Counted from the stretch's first letter, positions 37,116-46,912 are shown. The stretch: DNA of 64,000 nucleotides from Aliivibrio wodanis (GCA_000953695.1 LN554846.1:930001-994000); one strand, 5' to 3'. Numbers and translations: made by a program. Notes: generated from the letters alone by a model not told the origin.

Positions 37116-38640
37116 TTCAATTACATTTGGTAAGGGACGTCTGACGATTGAAGACGTTGTTGAGATTGCAAATGGTGCAGATGCACAATTAAATAACGCT
37201 GACGAATTCACTGCTAAAATTGATCGTGGTGTTGAGTTCCTTGAGCGACTTCTAAAAGAAGAAGGCGTTATCTATGGCGTAACAACGGGTTATGGTGATT
37301 CTTGTACGGTTGCGATCCCTATGGATTTAGTGGATGAACTGCCATTACATTTAACTCGTTTTCATGGCTGTGGTTTAGGCGAAAACCTAGATGAACAACA
37401 ATCTCGTGCGGTATTAGCCACTCGTTTGTGTTCTTTATCTCAAGGTGTCTCAGGCGTCACTCACGATTTGTTAAATCAAATTGTTACCCTAATTAATCAC
37501 GGAATTTCACCGCGTATTCCTCAAGAAGGCTCAGTGGGCGCAAGTGGCGATTTAACCCCACTTTCTTACCTTGCTGCAGCATTAATAGGTGAACGTGAAG
37601 TTATCTATAAAGGTGAAATTCGCGCAACTGCCGATGTGTTTAAAGAGCTAAACATCACACCGATTAAGCTAAAACCAAAAGAAGGTTTAGCATTAATGAA
37701 CGGTACATCAGTAATGACGGCATTGGCGTGTTTAGCGTATAAACGTGCAGAATACTTAGCGCAAATGGCAACGAAGATCACCGCAATGGTATCTGTTGGC
37801 ATGCAGGGTAACGACTTCCATTTTGATGAAGCTTTATTTGCTGTAAAACCGCATCCAGGCCAACAACAAATTGCATCATGGTTACGTTCTGATTTACACA
37901 ATGAAACGCCACCAAGAAACAGTGATCGCCTGCAAGATCGTTACTCTCTACGTTGTGCACCACACGTGATTGGTGTTCTTCAAGATAGCCTACCGTTCTT
38001 ACGTCAAATGATTGAGAACGAACTGAACAGCGCTAACGATAACCCAATTATTGATGGTGATAATGAGCGTGTTCTTCATGGCGGTCATTTCTACGGTGGT
38101 CACATTGCGATGGCGATGGACATGCTAAAAACAGCGGTTGCTAACATTGCTGATCTACTGGATCGTCAAATGGCACAGTTAATGGATTACAAGTTTAATA
38201 ACGGCTTACCATTCAACCTGACTGGCGCAACTGGCGCTCGCAAACCAATTAACCATGGTTTTAAAGCGGTACAAATTGGTATCTCAGCATGGACGGCAGA
38301 AGCGCTAAAAGGCACGATGCCAGCAAGTGTATTCTCGCGTTCAACAGAGTGTCATAACCAAGATAAAGTAAGCATGGGAACTATTGCTTCACGTGATTGT
38401 TTACGTGTACTTCAACTGACAGAGCAAGTTACCTCTGCTTCTCTACTAGCGGCGACTCAAGCGTTAGTACTACGTGAGAGACAAGGCGAGTTAAGTGATG
38501 ACGAGCTAAGTGTTGAGCTGAAAACCATGCGTGATGCTGTGTTGTCAGAGTTTGCATTTGTAGATGAAGATCGTCCGTTAGAGCAAGACTTACGTAACTT
38601 CATTGATAAAATCCAACAACAACATTGGACACTATACTAA
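37105..38640 (+). CDS. MIO-type aromatic amino acid ammonia-lyase
   Basis: A 511-residue member of the HAL/PAL/TAL family. The Ala-Ser-Gly triad that forms the MIO cofactor is at 146-148 (GSVGASGDLTPL). Catalytic Tyr57 lies in IYGVTTGYG, and NDNPIID and YSLRCAPHV are present. The selectivity pair is Phe86-His87 (RFHGCG), unlike the Ser-His of histidine lyases or the His-Leu of classical tyrosine lyases, so the substrate is uncertain. Inside an aryl polyene operon the likeliest job is making a cinnamate or coumarate starter for ApeH. No hutUGI genes are near, which argues against histidine breakdown. Stop and apeK start overlap as TAATG. Confidence 0.88.
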   Translation: MTTNSITFGKGRLTIEDVVEIANGADAQLNNADEFTAKIDRGVEFLERLLKEEGVIYGVTTGYGDSCTVAIPMDLVDELPLHLTRFHGCGLGENLDEQQSRAVLATRLCSLSQGVSGVTHDLLNQIVTLINHGISPRIPQEGSVGASGDLTPLSYLAAALIGEREVIYKGEIRATADVFKELNITPIKLKPKEGLALMNGTSVMTALACLAYKRAEYLAQMATKITAMVSVGMQGNDFHFDEALFAVKPHPGQQQIASWLRSDLHNETPPRNSDRLQDRYSLRCAPHVIGVLQDSLPFLRQMIENELNSANDNPIIDGDNERVLHGGHFYGGHIAMAMDMLKTAVANIADLLDRQMAQLMDYKFNNGLPFNLTGATGARKPINHGFKAVQIGISAWTAEALKGTMPASVFSRSTECHNQDKVSMGTIASRDCLRVLQLTEQVTSASLLAATQALVLRERQGELSDDELSVELKTMRDAVLSEFAFVDEDRPLEQDLRNFIDKIQQQHWTLY

Positions 38641-39092
38641 TGTCAAACTCTGTAGTTAATGCTGAAGGGAATACTCACGTATTAAGTGCAGAAGTGTTGA
38701 TCACCACCGCCTTTCAGGATGCAGATCCTATGGGCGTGGTGTATCACGGTAATTATTTTCGTTTCTTCGAAAAAGCACGCCATGAAATGCTTGAGAAGAT
38801 AGGGTATAGCTACCGAGATATGATGGCGTCAGGCTATGTTTGGCCCATCATTGACACTCGTGTGAAATATGTAAAATCCATTCCTTATGATCACACCATT
38901 CGCGTGGTAGCAACATTAACCGAATGGGAAAATCGTATGCGTGTAGATTACGTCATTTATGATGCCGACTCAGGCGTTAGAATGACAAAAGCTCATACGA
39001 TGCAAGTCGCTGTTTCAATTGAAACTGAAGAGATGTGTTTTGTATCACCTCGTATATTTACGGATAAAGTAGAGGCTTACCAACATGGTTAA
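38640..39092 (+). CDS. apeK: 4HBT-type acyl thioesterase
   Basis: A 150-residue hotdog thioesterase with the 4-hydroxybenzoyl-CoA thioesterase signature FQDADPMGVVYHGNYFRFFEKAR (key Asp in the DxDPMG block). It may release or proofread acyl chains on the carrier proteins. The frame opens at 38625, but ATG 38640 overlaps the lyase stop (TAATG). It overlaps apeL by 8 bp. Confidence 0.85.
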   Translation: MSNSVVNAEGNTHVLSAEVLITTAFQDADPMGVVYHGNYFRFFEKARHEMLEKIGYSYRDMMASGYVWPIIDTRVKYVKSIPYDHTIRVVATLTEWENRMRVDYVIYDADSGVRMTKAHTMQVAVSIETEEMCFVSPRIFTDKVEAYQHG

Positions 39093-39705
39093 TCGTCAAC
39101 ATCGCTGTGCATTATGGATTGCTTCGATCTTTTTATTATTTAGCGTGAATAGCTTTGCTTTTGGCATTAGTGATTTACAACAGCAATTAGCGCAATCGAC
39201 ACTGGTTCGTGGTGAGTTTCAGCAAGTTCGAACCATGCAGATGTTTAATCAGCCTTTATCGACATCAGGCACTTTTTTGTTGGATCATGAAAAAGGGCTG
39301 TTGTGGCAACAAACCAAGCCATTCCCAATTAATCTAACATTAACTCAGAACAAACTTCGCCAGTCTATTAATGGTGACGCTCAAGTAATGAATGATTCTG
39401 AGAACCCGATGGCTTTCTATTTTACGCGTCTATTTTTGTCTCTGTTTAAAGGCGATACCGATGCGATAAAGGAAAATTTCACATTACAACTCTCAGGCGA
39501 GAAAGACGTTTGGACATTGCTACTTATACCAAAAACATCGCCAATCGATAGTGTATTTAAATCGATTAAAATTGAAGGCGGACAGTATCTGAACCGAGTC
39601 GTATTAAGCGAAGTTCGTGGTGATGTTACTGAAATGGTATTTACTCAACAATCCACTCAGCCAAACACCTTAACTGAAAAAGAGTTAGCTGCATTTGCCT
39701 TCTAA
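39085..39705 (+). CDS. apeL: LolA-like periplasmic carrier
   Basis: A 206-residue exported protein with signal peptide (1 to about 25, ending NSFAFG). The mature part has the LolA pattern VRGEFQQVRTMQMFNQPLSTSGTFLLDHEKGLLWQQTKPFP. LolA carries lipoproteins across the periplasm; this cluster-specific relative presumably carries the lipid-linked polyene to the outer membrane after export by the MMPL protein that follows. Confidence 0.87.
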   Translation: MVNRQHRCALWIASIFLLFSVNSFAFGISDLQQQLAQSTLVRGEFQQVRTMQMFNQPLSTSGTFLLDHEKGLLWQQTKPFPINLTLTQNKLRQSINGDAQVMNDSENPMAFYFTRLFLSLFKGDTDAIKENFTLQLSGEKDVWTLLLIPKTSPIDSVFKSIKIEGGQYLNRVVLSEVRGDVTEMVFTQQSTQPNTLTEKELAAFAF

Positions 39706-39718
39706 CGGTATTAAATAG

Positions 39719-42055
39719 ATGATAATGAAACCGCGTTTGCTGGCGTTAATTTGGTCATCGGTATTGCTGATAATCTTGGGTGTGTTTGGCTATCCAGCCA
39801 GCACCAAGGGCGCATTACCGATTGAAACTAATATTCTAGCGCTGCTGCCAGATAATCAACAAGATCCGGTCGCTCAACAAGCCTTTGATAATATTGCCAA
39901 CACCATGAGTGATAAAGTGGTGTTTGTCGTACATCAAACGCAGGGCCAAGATAAAACACTGATTACAGCGGTTGATAATTTTAGCCAAGCCTTAACTGAA
40001 TTGCCTATGTTTGATTCAGTGACGGCAACGGTGAGTGAAAATCAGCAGCAAGCGTGGGGTCAATACTACTTTCCTGCACGAGCGCAATTGCTAAGTGAGA
40101 AACAGAAACAGCAGTTAACCGATAAACCAGAGCAGCAAATACAGCAAGTGTTGCATGCGCTATACAATCCTTTTTCTGGTGTCACTGGCGCTGAGTTAGA
40201 AAGTGATCCCTTTTTACTGTTTCGAGATTATTTATCTGGCTTGGTTCAAAGCTCAGGTAATATCCAAATTGAGAATGGCTACTTAACAGCCATGGTGGAT
40301 CAACAGAAATACATCGTGATCACCGCCGATCTTGCCGGATCATCCTATCAGCTCTCTTTACAGCAGCAATTACCTGATTTACTGACAGTAGAGCAGAAGA
40401 TAGAAACCCAGTTTGACGTTGATATTCAACATACTGGCGTTATCTTTTATGCCGCTCATGGAACAGAGAGTGCAAAAGGCGAGATCAGTACTATAGGTCT
40501 GGGCTCATTAATTGGTATTTTTGTACTGGTTTTGGTGGTCTATCGCAGTACGCTGCCATTAGCGTTAGCCCTGTTATCTATAACCACAGGCTTATTCTGT
40601 GCCTATGTATTAACCATTAGCTTATTTGGTTCTATTCATTTATTTAGTTTGGTATTTGGCGCAAGTTTAATCGGCGTCTCGATTGATTATGCGTTTCACT
40701 TCTTAACCGATCGTTTAAATGCAGGAGCTAAGTGGAACTCTGTCGAAGGCATTAAACAGCTGTTACCTGCAATCACACTGGGCTTAATTACCAGTTTAAT
40801 TGGCTACCTTGGCATGTTGATTGCGCCATTCCCTGGTTTACAGCAATTATCCCTCTTTTCTGCGATTGGCTTAACCGCCGCTTATTTTACCGTTGTCTGT
40901 TGGTATCCTGTATTAGCCAGTAAGCCGAATAAACACCATGTTATCCCTGCTCAACGAGCGCTAAGTCAATGGCTATTGGTATGGCAACAACCGCTGATAC
41001 GCTTAGTACTGCCATTCAGCCTTTTAATCGCTTCAGTATTTGGAGTAACACAGGCGAAATACGATGATGATATTCGCCAACTTCAAGCGCTACCTCAAGT
41101 ATTACAACAGCAAGAAAGAGAGATAAAAGCCATCACGGGTGTGGGTGGTTCTCAACAATTATTGTTGGTCAGAGCAAAGACAGAAGAAGCGTTATTACAA
41201 AAATTAGAGCGAGTATCAGATAAGCTTGAGCAGAGTGGTGACTTTGGTGGGTTCCAATCCATTAGCCGTTATGTGCCATCACAAAAAACACAGCAAGAGA
41301 ACTATCAACTCGTTACTGATTTATATGAACAGCAAGCAGATGCTTATCAAGAAGTGATACAGCAAAAGCAACCATTAGCAGCATTACAACCGTATCAAGC
41401 TCTAACGATTGAAGGGTTTTTAGCATCACCAATATCAGAAACCGTAGGCTTTTTGTGGCTTGGGCATATTGATGATGTATTTGCTTCGGTGATCACCTTT
41501 AATCAAGAGGTAGACAGTGCAACATTGAGTGAGTTTGCTAAAAATAACGACGCGACCTATCTCAATAAAGCCGAAGAGATTTCTACCTTATTTGCTCAAT
41601 ACCGCCAACGAATTACCGAACTGTTATTAATGGCCTATGGAGTAATATTTTTACTGCTATTGCCTCGCTATAAAGTCAAACAAGCCTTTTTAATTGTACT
41701 GCCTCCGTTTATCGCAGGTTGTGCAGGCCTTGCGGTGACAGTATTAACGGGTGTGCCATTAAACCTGTTTAATCTATTAGCGTTAATGCTGATTTTAGGA
41801 ATAGGGATAGATTACACCCTCTTTTTTGCTGAGCAGAACAAGCAAGCAGATAATTCTCATAAAGAAAGTACCTTATTGGCGATTTCCTTATCGGCACTAA
41901 CGACCATTCTTTCTTTTGGATTATTGGCATTAAGTGAAACCCAAGCGATCCACAGTTTTGGTATCACCGTATTAACAGGTATCATTGTCGCTTGGTTACT
42001 TGCACCACTCAGTCAATTAACACCCTCTCATACTCACAGTCAAAGGGATAAATAA
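39719..42055 (+). CDS. apeM: MMPL/RND-family exporter
   Basis: A 778-residue inner-membrane transporter with two repeats, each a periplasmic domain followed by five to six helices. The first helix block is at about 260-400 (IGVSIDYAFHFLTDR) and the second at about 635-770 (LGIGIDYTLFFAEQNK). The paired GxxxDY motifs are the proton-relay signature of MMPL exporters. Likely flips or exports the aryl polyene lipid. ATG 39719 and ATG 39725 are both possible starts. Its stop shares a base with the apeN start. Confidence 0.9.
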   Translation: MIMKPRLLALIWSSVLLIILGVFGYPASTKGALPIETNILALLPDNQQDPVAQQAFDNIANTMSDKVVFVVHQTQGQDKTLITAVDNFSQALTELPMFDSVTATVSENQQQAWGQYYFPARAQLLSEKQKQQLTDKPEQQIQQVLHALYNPFSGVTGAELESDPFLLFRDYLSGLVQSSGNIQIENGYLTAMVDQQKYIVITADLAGSSYQLSLQQQLPDLLTVEQKIETQFDVDIQHTGVIFYAAHGTESAKGEISTIGLGSLIGIFVLVLVVYRSTLPLALALLSITTGLFCAYVLTISLFGSIHLFSLVFGASLIGVSIDYAFHFLTDRLNAGAKWNSVEGIKQLLPAITLGLITSLIGYLGMLIAPFPGLQQLSLFSAIGLTAAYFTVVCWYPVLASKPNKHHVIPAQRALSQWLLVWQQPLIRLVLPFSLLIASVFGVTQAKYDDDIRQLQALPQVLQQQEREIKAITGVGGSQQLLLVRAKTEEALLQKLERVSDKLEQSGDFGGFQSISRYVPSQKTQQENYQLVTDLYEQQADAYQEVIQQKQPLAALQPYQALTIEGFLASPISETVGFLWLGHIDDVFASVITFNQEVDSATLSEFAKNNDATYLNKAEEISTLFAQYRQRITELLLMAYGVIFLLLLPRYKVKQAFLIVLPPFIAGCAGLAVTVLTGVPLNLFNLLALMLILGIGIDYTLFFAEQNKQADNSHKESTLLAISLSALTTILSFGLLALSETQAIHSFGITVLTGIIVAWLLAPLSQLTPSHTHSQRDK

Positions 42056-42684
42056 TGAAGAGTAAGCCGTTAACACTCCGTTATTTTAGTGTCTTTATTT
42101 TGTCGTTTATCCTTATGGGATGTGCATCAAAACCGATCAAACAGCCTAATCAAGTTGAGGTGGCTCAAGGAACCTTTGTTACGCTACCTCAGCCAGAGCA
42201 ATATGGCAGTGATTTATCGTTGAGCCAGCTGATCTCGGTTGAGTTTCAAGGTTCTAAACAACAACTTCCAGTGCAATTACAGTTAACGGGCAATGATCTC
42301 GTTCTTGCTGGTTTTGCTTCATGGGGCTCTCGTCTATTGAGTTTAGATTATGACGGTCTAACCTTAGATACCTATGTGATGGCAGGGCTTGCGGATACGC
42401 TTCCGCCTCCAGAGCAAGTGTTGTTTAATGTGATGATTACCTTGTGGCCGCTGGATGCGTGGCAGTCATCATTAGATAGTATCAATTGGCAGTTAAGTGA
42501 AAATGGAAACCATCGCATACTGCGTGATGAGTCGGGTAATATTATCCTTGATGCTCGTTATGATTCAATCCAAGACAAGCTGAGTGGTGATATCACGCTA
42601 AGCAGCCCTCATTTGGGCTATATTATTACCATAAAAACGTTTTCACATTCGCAAGAAGCACAAACTCAAAAGAATAATGGATAA
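42055..42684 (+). CDS. apeN: DUF3261-type lipoprotein
   Basis: A 209-residue lipoprotein with lipobox ILMGC (Cys near 23) and no other motif I recognise. Such lipoproteins occur at this place in aryl polyene clusters and probably act in anchoring or outer-membrane insertion. One-base overlap with apeM (TAATG) and 5 bp to apeO. Confidence 0.78.
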   Translation: MKSKPLTLRYFSVFILSFILMGCASKPIKQPNQVEVAQGTFVTLPQPEQYGSDLSLSQLISVEFQGSKQQLPVQLQLTGNDLVLAGFASWGSRLLSLDYDGLTLDTYVMAGLADTLPPPEQVLFNVMITLWPLDAWQSSLDSINWQLSENGNHRILRDESGNIILDARYDSIQDKLSGDITLSSPHLGYIITIKTFSHSQEAQTQKNNG

Positions 42685-42689
42685 ATAAA

Positions 42690-43880
42690 ATGAGCGAATT
42701 TCCTGTATATATTCATGCCTGTGGTTCGCATTCCGCATTAGGCAAAGAGACAGCTGATATCCATCAGACTCTTCAAGGCACCAAAGCGCCATCAATGAGA
42801 GCAGAAGATGGTTGGCTAAATGATGGAAAATCGACCGTTGTTGGAAAAGCGGAAGGTGAACTGCCTACCGTTCCATCACGCTTAGCCGCACTTGATACTC
42901 GAAATAATCAATTAGTGCTCTCAGCATTACAGCAAATCGAAAATCAAATTCAGCAAGCAAAAGAAAAGTACGGCGCTGATCGTATTGCGGTGGTAGTAGG
43001 AACAAGTACTTCTGGGATCTCTGATGGTGAAGTCGCACTTAGCGCAAAGCTAAATTCTGGTGAGTTTTCTGATGGTTATCATTACCATAAGCAAGAGTTG
43101 GGTAATCCTGCAGAATTTATCGCAAAGTATTTAGAACTTACAGGCCCAACGTATGCAATTTCAACGGCGTGTTCTTCTAGTGGCCGTGTCTTTTTATCAG
43201 CAAAGCGATTATTAAAATCAGGCTTTGTGGATGCAGTTATCGTTGGTGGCACAGATACGTTATGTAAGTTAACGCTAAACGGTTTTAATAGCCTTGAAGC
43301 GTTATCAAATACGCCTTGTTTGCCATTTAGCCCGAATAGAAAAGGGATTAACATCGGTGAAGCAAGTGCGTATATGCTACTGAGTGCAGAGCAAAAAGAC
43401 TCCGATGATCCCATTGCTCTATTAGGTGCTGGAGATAGCTCAGATGCACATCATATCTCAGCCCCTCATCCAGAAGGAAAAGGCGCGATAGAAGCGATGG
43501 AAAAAGCCTTAAAAGATGCAGGACTTAATGCTACGGACATTGGTTATATTAATGCTCACGGTACAGCGACACCATTGAACGATGCAATGGAATCGAAAGC
43601 TGCGCATGCTGTTTTTGGTTCTCAAACGCCAATCAGTTCAACCAAGCCATTAACTGGGCATACGCTAGGGGCGGCTGGTATTATTGAGGCTTCAATTTGT
43701 TGGCATATACTTAAATTCAATTTAGCATTACCTGCGCAAATCAACGATGGTGAGATTGATCCTGAATTAGCCGAGATTAACTTAGTTCAAAGCCAGAGTT
43801 TAGAAAAGAAAGCGATCATCAGTAACTCATTTGCTTTTGGTGGCAACAATATTAGTTTAATTTTTGGGTATCATTCATGA
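42690..43880 (+). CDS. apeO: Beta-ketoacyl-ACP synthase
   Basis: A 396-residue ketosynthase with the full Cys-His-His triad: Cys161 in STACSSSG, His in INAHGTATPLND and His in KPLTGHTLGAAG. It should carry out chain elongation with malonyl-ACP, working with the inactive partner ApeC (the ApeO:ApeC pair is described for other clusters). The start ATG has no strong Shine-Dalgarno beyond AATGGAT. It overlaps apeP by 4 bp. Confidence 0.9.
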   Translation: MSEFPVYIHACGSHSALGKETADIHQTLQGTKAPSMRAEDGWLNDGKSTVVGKAEGELPTVPSRLAALDTRNNQLVLSALQQIENQIQQAKEKYGADRIAVVVGTSTSGISDGEVALSAKLNSGEFSDGYHYHKQELGNPAEFIAKYLELTGPTYAISTACSSSGRVFLSAKRLLKSGFVDAVIVGGTDTLCKLTLNGFNSLEALSNTPCLPFSPNRKGINIGEASAYMLLSAEQKDSDDPIALLGAGDSSDAHHISAPHPEGKGAIEAMEKALKDAGLNATDIGYINAHGTATPLNDAMESKAAHAVFGSQTPISSTKPLTGHTLGAAGIIEASICWHILKFNLALPAQINDGEIDPELAEINLVQSQSLEKKAIISNSFAFGGNNISLIFGYHS

Positions 43881-44347
43881 GCCATATTCCAGATTTAATC
43901 GACCTTTTGCCTCATGATATGCCATTAGCTTTAGTTGATGAGTTGATTGATGTACAAGAGTTGTCCATTCATTGCAGAGTGACCATTAGCGATCAGAATA
44001 TTTTCTTTAACCATGAAACAAAAACCATTCCTGCATGGGTTGGTATTGAGTTCATGGCACAAAGTGTTGCAGGGTGGTCTGGTTACCACGCATGGAAAAA
44101 AGGCAATAAGTCACCGATAGGCTTTTTGCTTGGCAGCCGAAAATACAAAGCAGAGTGCAGTGAATTTCAACAAGGCGACACACTCGACATTTTTGCAGAG
44201 CAAGTACTTGAGAATAATGGCATGGCAGTATTCAGTTGCTATATTGAATCAAATGGTCAGCAAGTGGCTTCGAGCCAGCTTAATGTATTTGTACCAACAG
44301 AAGAAAAATTAGAAGAGCTTCTCGCTCCTAAGCAAGATAAGCAGTAG
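43877..44347 (+). CDS. apeP: FabZ-like dehydratase partner
   Basis: A 156-residue hotdog protein with LLPHDMPLALVDELID at the N-terminus (His of the FabZ type) and WVGIEFMAQSVAGW in the central helix. It pairs with ApeI as a heteromeric dehydratase in described systems. ATGA overlap with apeO. Confidence 0.87.
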   Translation: MSHIPDLIDLLPHDMPLALVDELIDVQELSIHCRVTISDQNIFFNHETKTIPAWVGIEFMAQSVAGWSGYHAWKKGNKSPIGFLLGSRKYKAECSEFQQGDTLDIFAEQVLENNGMAVFSCYIESNGQQVASSQLNVFVPTEEKLEELLAPKQDKQ

Positions 44348-44355
44348 AGGGAACC

Positions 44356-45081
44356 ATGACAAGACAAGTATTAGTGACCGGAGCCAGTAAAGGTATTGGT
44401 CGCGCTATCTCAGAGCAGCTAGCAAAAGATGGGTTTTATGTAGTTGTTCACTATATGAGTGATCAAGCAGGCGCAGAACAAACATTAGCGACGATTGAAG
44501 AAAATGGCGGTTCAGGCCGTTTAATTCAATTTGATATTAGTAATCGCGCCCAGTGTAAAGAGAGATTAGAAAACGATATTGAAACTCATGGTGCGTATTA
44601 TGGCGTTGTGAGTAATGCCGGTATTACTCGTGATACCGCATTCCCAGCAATGACAGAAGAAGAGTGGGATGGGGTTATTCATACCAACTTAGACAGCTTC
44701 TACAATGTGCTTCATCCTTGCGTAATGCCAATGGTTCAAAAACGTAAAGGTGGCCGTATTGTGACACTAGCGTCAGTCTCGGGCATTGTTGGCAACCGTG
44801 GTCAAACCAACTACAGTGCCGCTAAAGCGGGTGTGATTGGGGCGACTAAATCGTTAGCGTTAGAATTAGCCAAACGAAAAATCACCGTAAACTGTGTGGC
44901 TCCAGGTTTGATTGATACCGGTATGGTTGATGAGCATGTAAAAGAACATGCCTTGCCACAAGTACCATTGCGCCGTATGGGTGATCCAGAAGAAGTCGCA
45001 GGTCTTGTCAGCTACCTTATGTCAGATGTTGCAGGTTATGTGACTCGCCAAGTTATTTCTATTAATGGTGGTTTAGTATGA
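44356..45081 (+). CDS. apeQ: 3-oxoacyl-ACP reductase (FabG-like)
   Basis: A 241-residue short-chain dehydrogenase with the NADPH motif TGASKGIGRA (8-17), SNAGITRD and catalytic Tyr153/Lys157 in NYSAAKAG. It reduces the 3-keto group of each elongated intermediate, with a start backed by AGAGGGAACC. ATGA overlap with apeR. Confidence 0.92.
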   Translation: MTRQVLVTGASKGIGRAISEQLAKDGFYVVVHYMSDQAGAEQTLATIEENGGSGRLIQFDISNRAQCKERLENDIETHGAYYGVVSNAGITRDTAFPAMTEEEWDGVIHTNLDSFYNVLHPCVMPMVQKRKGGRIVTLASVSGIVGNRGQTNYSAAKAGVIGATKSLALELAKRKITVNCVAPGLIDTGMVDEHVKEHALPQVPLRRMGDPEEVAGLVSYLMSDVAGYVTRQVISINGGLV

Positions 45082-46313
45082 GTCGTCGCGTAGTAATTAC
45101 AGGTATGTCTGGTGTTACAGCTTTAGGCAGTGATTGGAACACAGTAGGCGAAAACCTTCGTAAGTGTGAAAATGCCACTCAATATATGCCAAGCTTTGAG
45201 GTTTATGATGGCTTAAATACAAAGCTTGCTGCACCGATTGATGACTTTACGTTACCAAAGCATTACACCCGTAAGAAGATCCGTTCAATGGGCCGAGTGT
45301 CACTACTATCTACTGTTGCTTCTGAACAGGCACTAGAGCAGAGTGGTTTGATTGGTAATGACGTTTTAACCAATGGACAAACGGGTATTGCTTTTGGTTC
45401 ATCGACAGGTTCAACAGACGCTGTTGGTGCATTCGGTGTCATGCTGAGTGAGAAAAGTACCAAAGCGATTACAGCAACAACTTACGTAAAAATGATGCCT
45501 CACACAGCAGCAGTAAACGTGGGTTTATTCTTTGGTTTACGTGGTCGCGTTATCCCAACAAGCAGTGCGTGTACGTCAGGTAGCCAAGCGATTGGTTATG
45601 CGTATGAAGCCATTAAACACGGTTACCAAACCGCAATGGTTGCTGGTGGTGCTGAAGAGTTATGCCCAACAGAATCTGCGGTATTTGATACTCTGTTTGC
45701 AACAAGCTTAAAAAATGATGAACCTAAAACCTCACCAAGCCCATATGATCAAGACCGAGATGGTCTAGTGATTGGCGAAGGGGCAGGCGCATTAGTATTA
45801 GAAGAATATGAACACGCCAAAGCTCGTGGTGCAACCATCTATGCTGAATTAGTTGGCTTTGCGAGCAACTGTGATGCAGCCCATGTAACACAACCTCAAA
45901 TGGAAACCATGCAACTGTGTATGGAAATGTCATTAAAAGACGCAAACTTGTCGCCAGAGAGTATTGGTTATGTATCGGCTCATGGTACCGCAACTGAACG
46001 TGGTGATATTGCAGAGAGTACAGCAACAGAAAACGTATTTGGTTCATCGATGCCAATCAGTTCACTGAAGTCTTACTTTGGCCATACATTAGGGGCTTGT
46101 GGTGCAATTGAAGCGTGGTTATCGATAGAGATGATGCGTAACAATTGGTTTAGCCCAACCTTGAACTTGAACAATGTTGATGAGCGTTGTGGCAAGTTGG
46201 ATTACATCACAGGCGTAGGTCGCGAGATTGATTGTAATTACATCATGAGCAATAACTTTGCTTTTGGTGGCATTAATACATCACTTATTTTTAAGCGTTG
46301 GATTGAGTCGTAG
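45078..46313 (+). CDS. apeR: Beta-ketoacyl-ACP synthase (second active ketosynthase)
   Basis: A 411-residue FabF-like ketosynthase with Cys165 in TSSACTSGS, His in SAHGTATERGD and His in KSYFGHTLGACG. With ApeO it gives the cluster two complete ketosynthases; it may handle the first condensation on the aryl starter. Last gene of the operon, followed by a terminator. Confidence 0.9.
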   Translation: MSRRVVITGMSGVTALGSDWNTVGENLRKCENATQYMPSFEVYDGLNTKLAAPIDDFTLPKHYTRKKIRSMGRVSLLSTVASEQALEQSGLIGNDVLTNGQTGIAFGSSTGSTDAVGAFGVMLSEKSTKAITATTYVKMMPHTAAVNVGLFFGLRGRVIPTSSACTSGSQAIGYAYEAIKHGYQTAMVAGGAEELCPTESAVFDTLFATSLKNDEPKTSPSPYDQDRDGLVIGEGAGALVLEEYEHAKARGATIYAELVGFASNCDAAHVTQPQMETMQLCMEMSLKDANLSPESIGYVSAHGTATERGDIAESTATENVFGSSMPISSLKSYFGHTLGACGAIEAWLSIEMMRNNWFSPTLNLNNVDERCGKLDYITGVGREIDCNYIMSNNFAFGGINTSLIFKRWIES

Positions 46314-46348
46314 TTTTTTTAAGCGATAAATTTGAAATAACAGATAAG

Positions 46349-46382
46349 AAAAAACCAGTGAGGGGAATTCACCGGTTTTTTT
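46349..46382 (+). terminator. Terminator of the APE operon
   Basis: AAAAAACCAGTGA (46349-46361) pairs with TCACCGGTTTTTT (46369-46381) with one A-C mismatch, 7-base loop and a T run. It lies 36 bp past apeR. Confidence 0.88.
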
Positions 46383-46446
46383 GTATCTTCAGATTGGTTA
46401 GATCAAAGATAAAATAATGACTGAGATAGCCATTAACACGACTTGA

Positions 46447-46893
46447 TTAGTTTACCCAATCACGCAGTGTGAATGTTAATTCGTGCTCTTGACCTTTAAG
46501 GATCAAGTTTTCTTTAGTAAGCGTAATGTCGCTCCATGTAGATAGCGTGCTAGACATCGCTTGTTCCGTTGTCATTACATCACCCATACACATCTTCATC
46601 GTCATTCCCATTTTCTCAATGCGGAATTGACCTTCTTCATTTAGTTCACCTTGGCCAAAGAAATTGTTACAGCCAGCGTTACCATTAGCTGTCATTTTCT
46701 CACCAATTTCAAGACGAGGAGCTTCCATTTTCTCTGGAGTAGCAACGTCTTCACCGTCAACTTGCGTTAACTGCCAGTTGTGGTGCTGAAGCATATCTGC
46801 TGAAACTTGAGTGTCAGCTATTAGGTTATCGCCATTGCTTGCACACGCAGCCATTAATACAGGTAGAGATACAGCTACTAATAACTTTTTCAT
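46447..46893 (-). CDS. hslJ: META-domain lipoprotein (HslJ-like)
   Basis: A 148-residue lipoprotein, signal peptide with lipobox LMAAC (Cys near 17), then a META domain: HHNWQLTQVDGEDV, GNAGCNNFFGQG and a late MCMGDVMTTEQAMSSTLS. E. coli HslJ is heat-inducible and linked to novobiocin resistance. An 18-base inverted repeat (CATTAGG/CCTAATG, 46913-46930) lies just upstream and could be an operator. Confidence 0.83.
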   Translation of the reverse strand: MKKLLVAVSLPVLMAACASNGDNLIADTQVSADMLQHHNWQLTQVDGEDVATPEKMEAPRLEIGEKMTANGNAGCNNFFGQGELNEEGQFRIEKMGMTMKMCMGDVMTTEQAMSSTLSTWSDITLTKENLILKGQEHELTFTLRDWVN

Positions 46894-46912
46894 TTTTACT
46901 CCTAGAGAGACT

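Noticed and set aside
37105-38640. Histidine ammonia-lyase hutH of a histidine-utilisation operon
   Set aside because: No hutU, hutG or hutI genes are adjacent and the gene is fused by overlaps into the aryl polyene operon.
43082-43414. 110-residue minus-strand frame inside apeO
   Set aside because: Antisense to a ketosynthase gene with clear motifs; no start signal.
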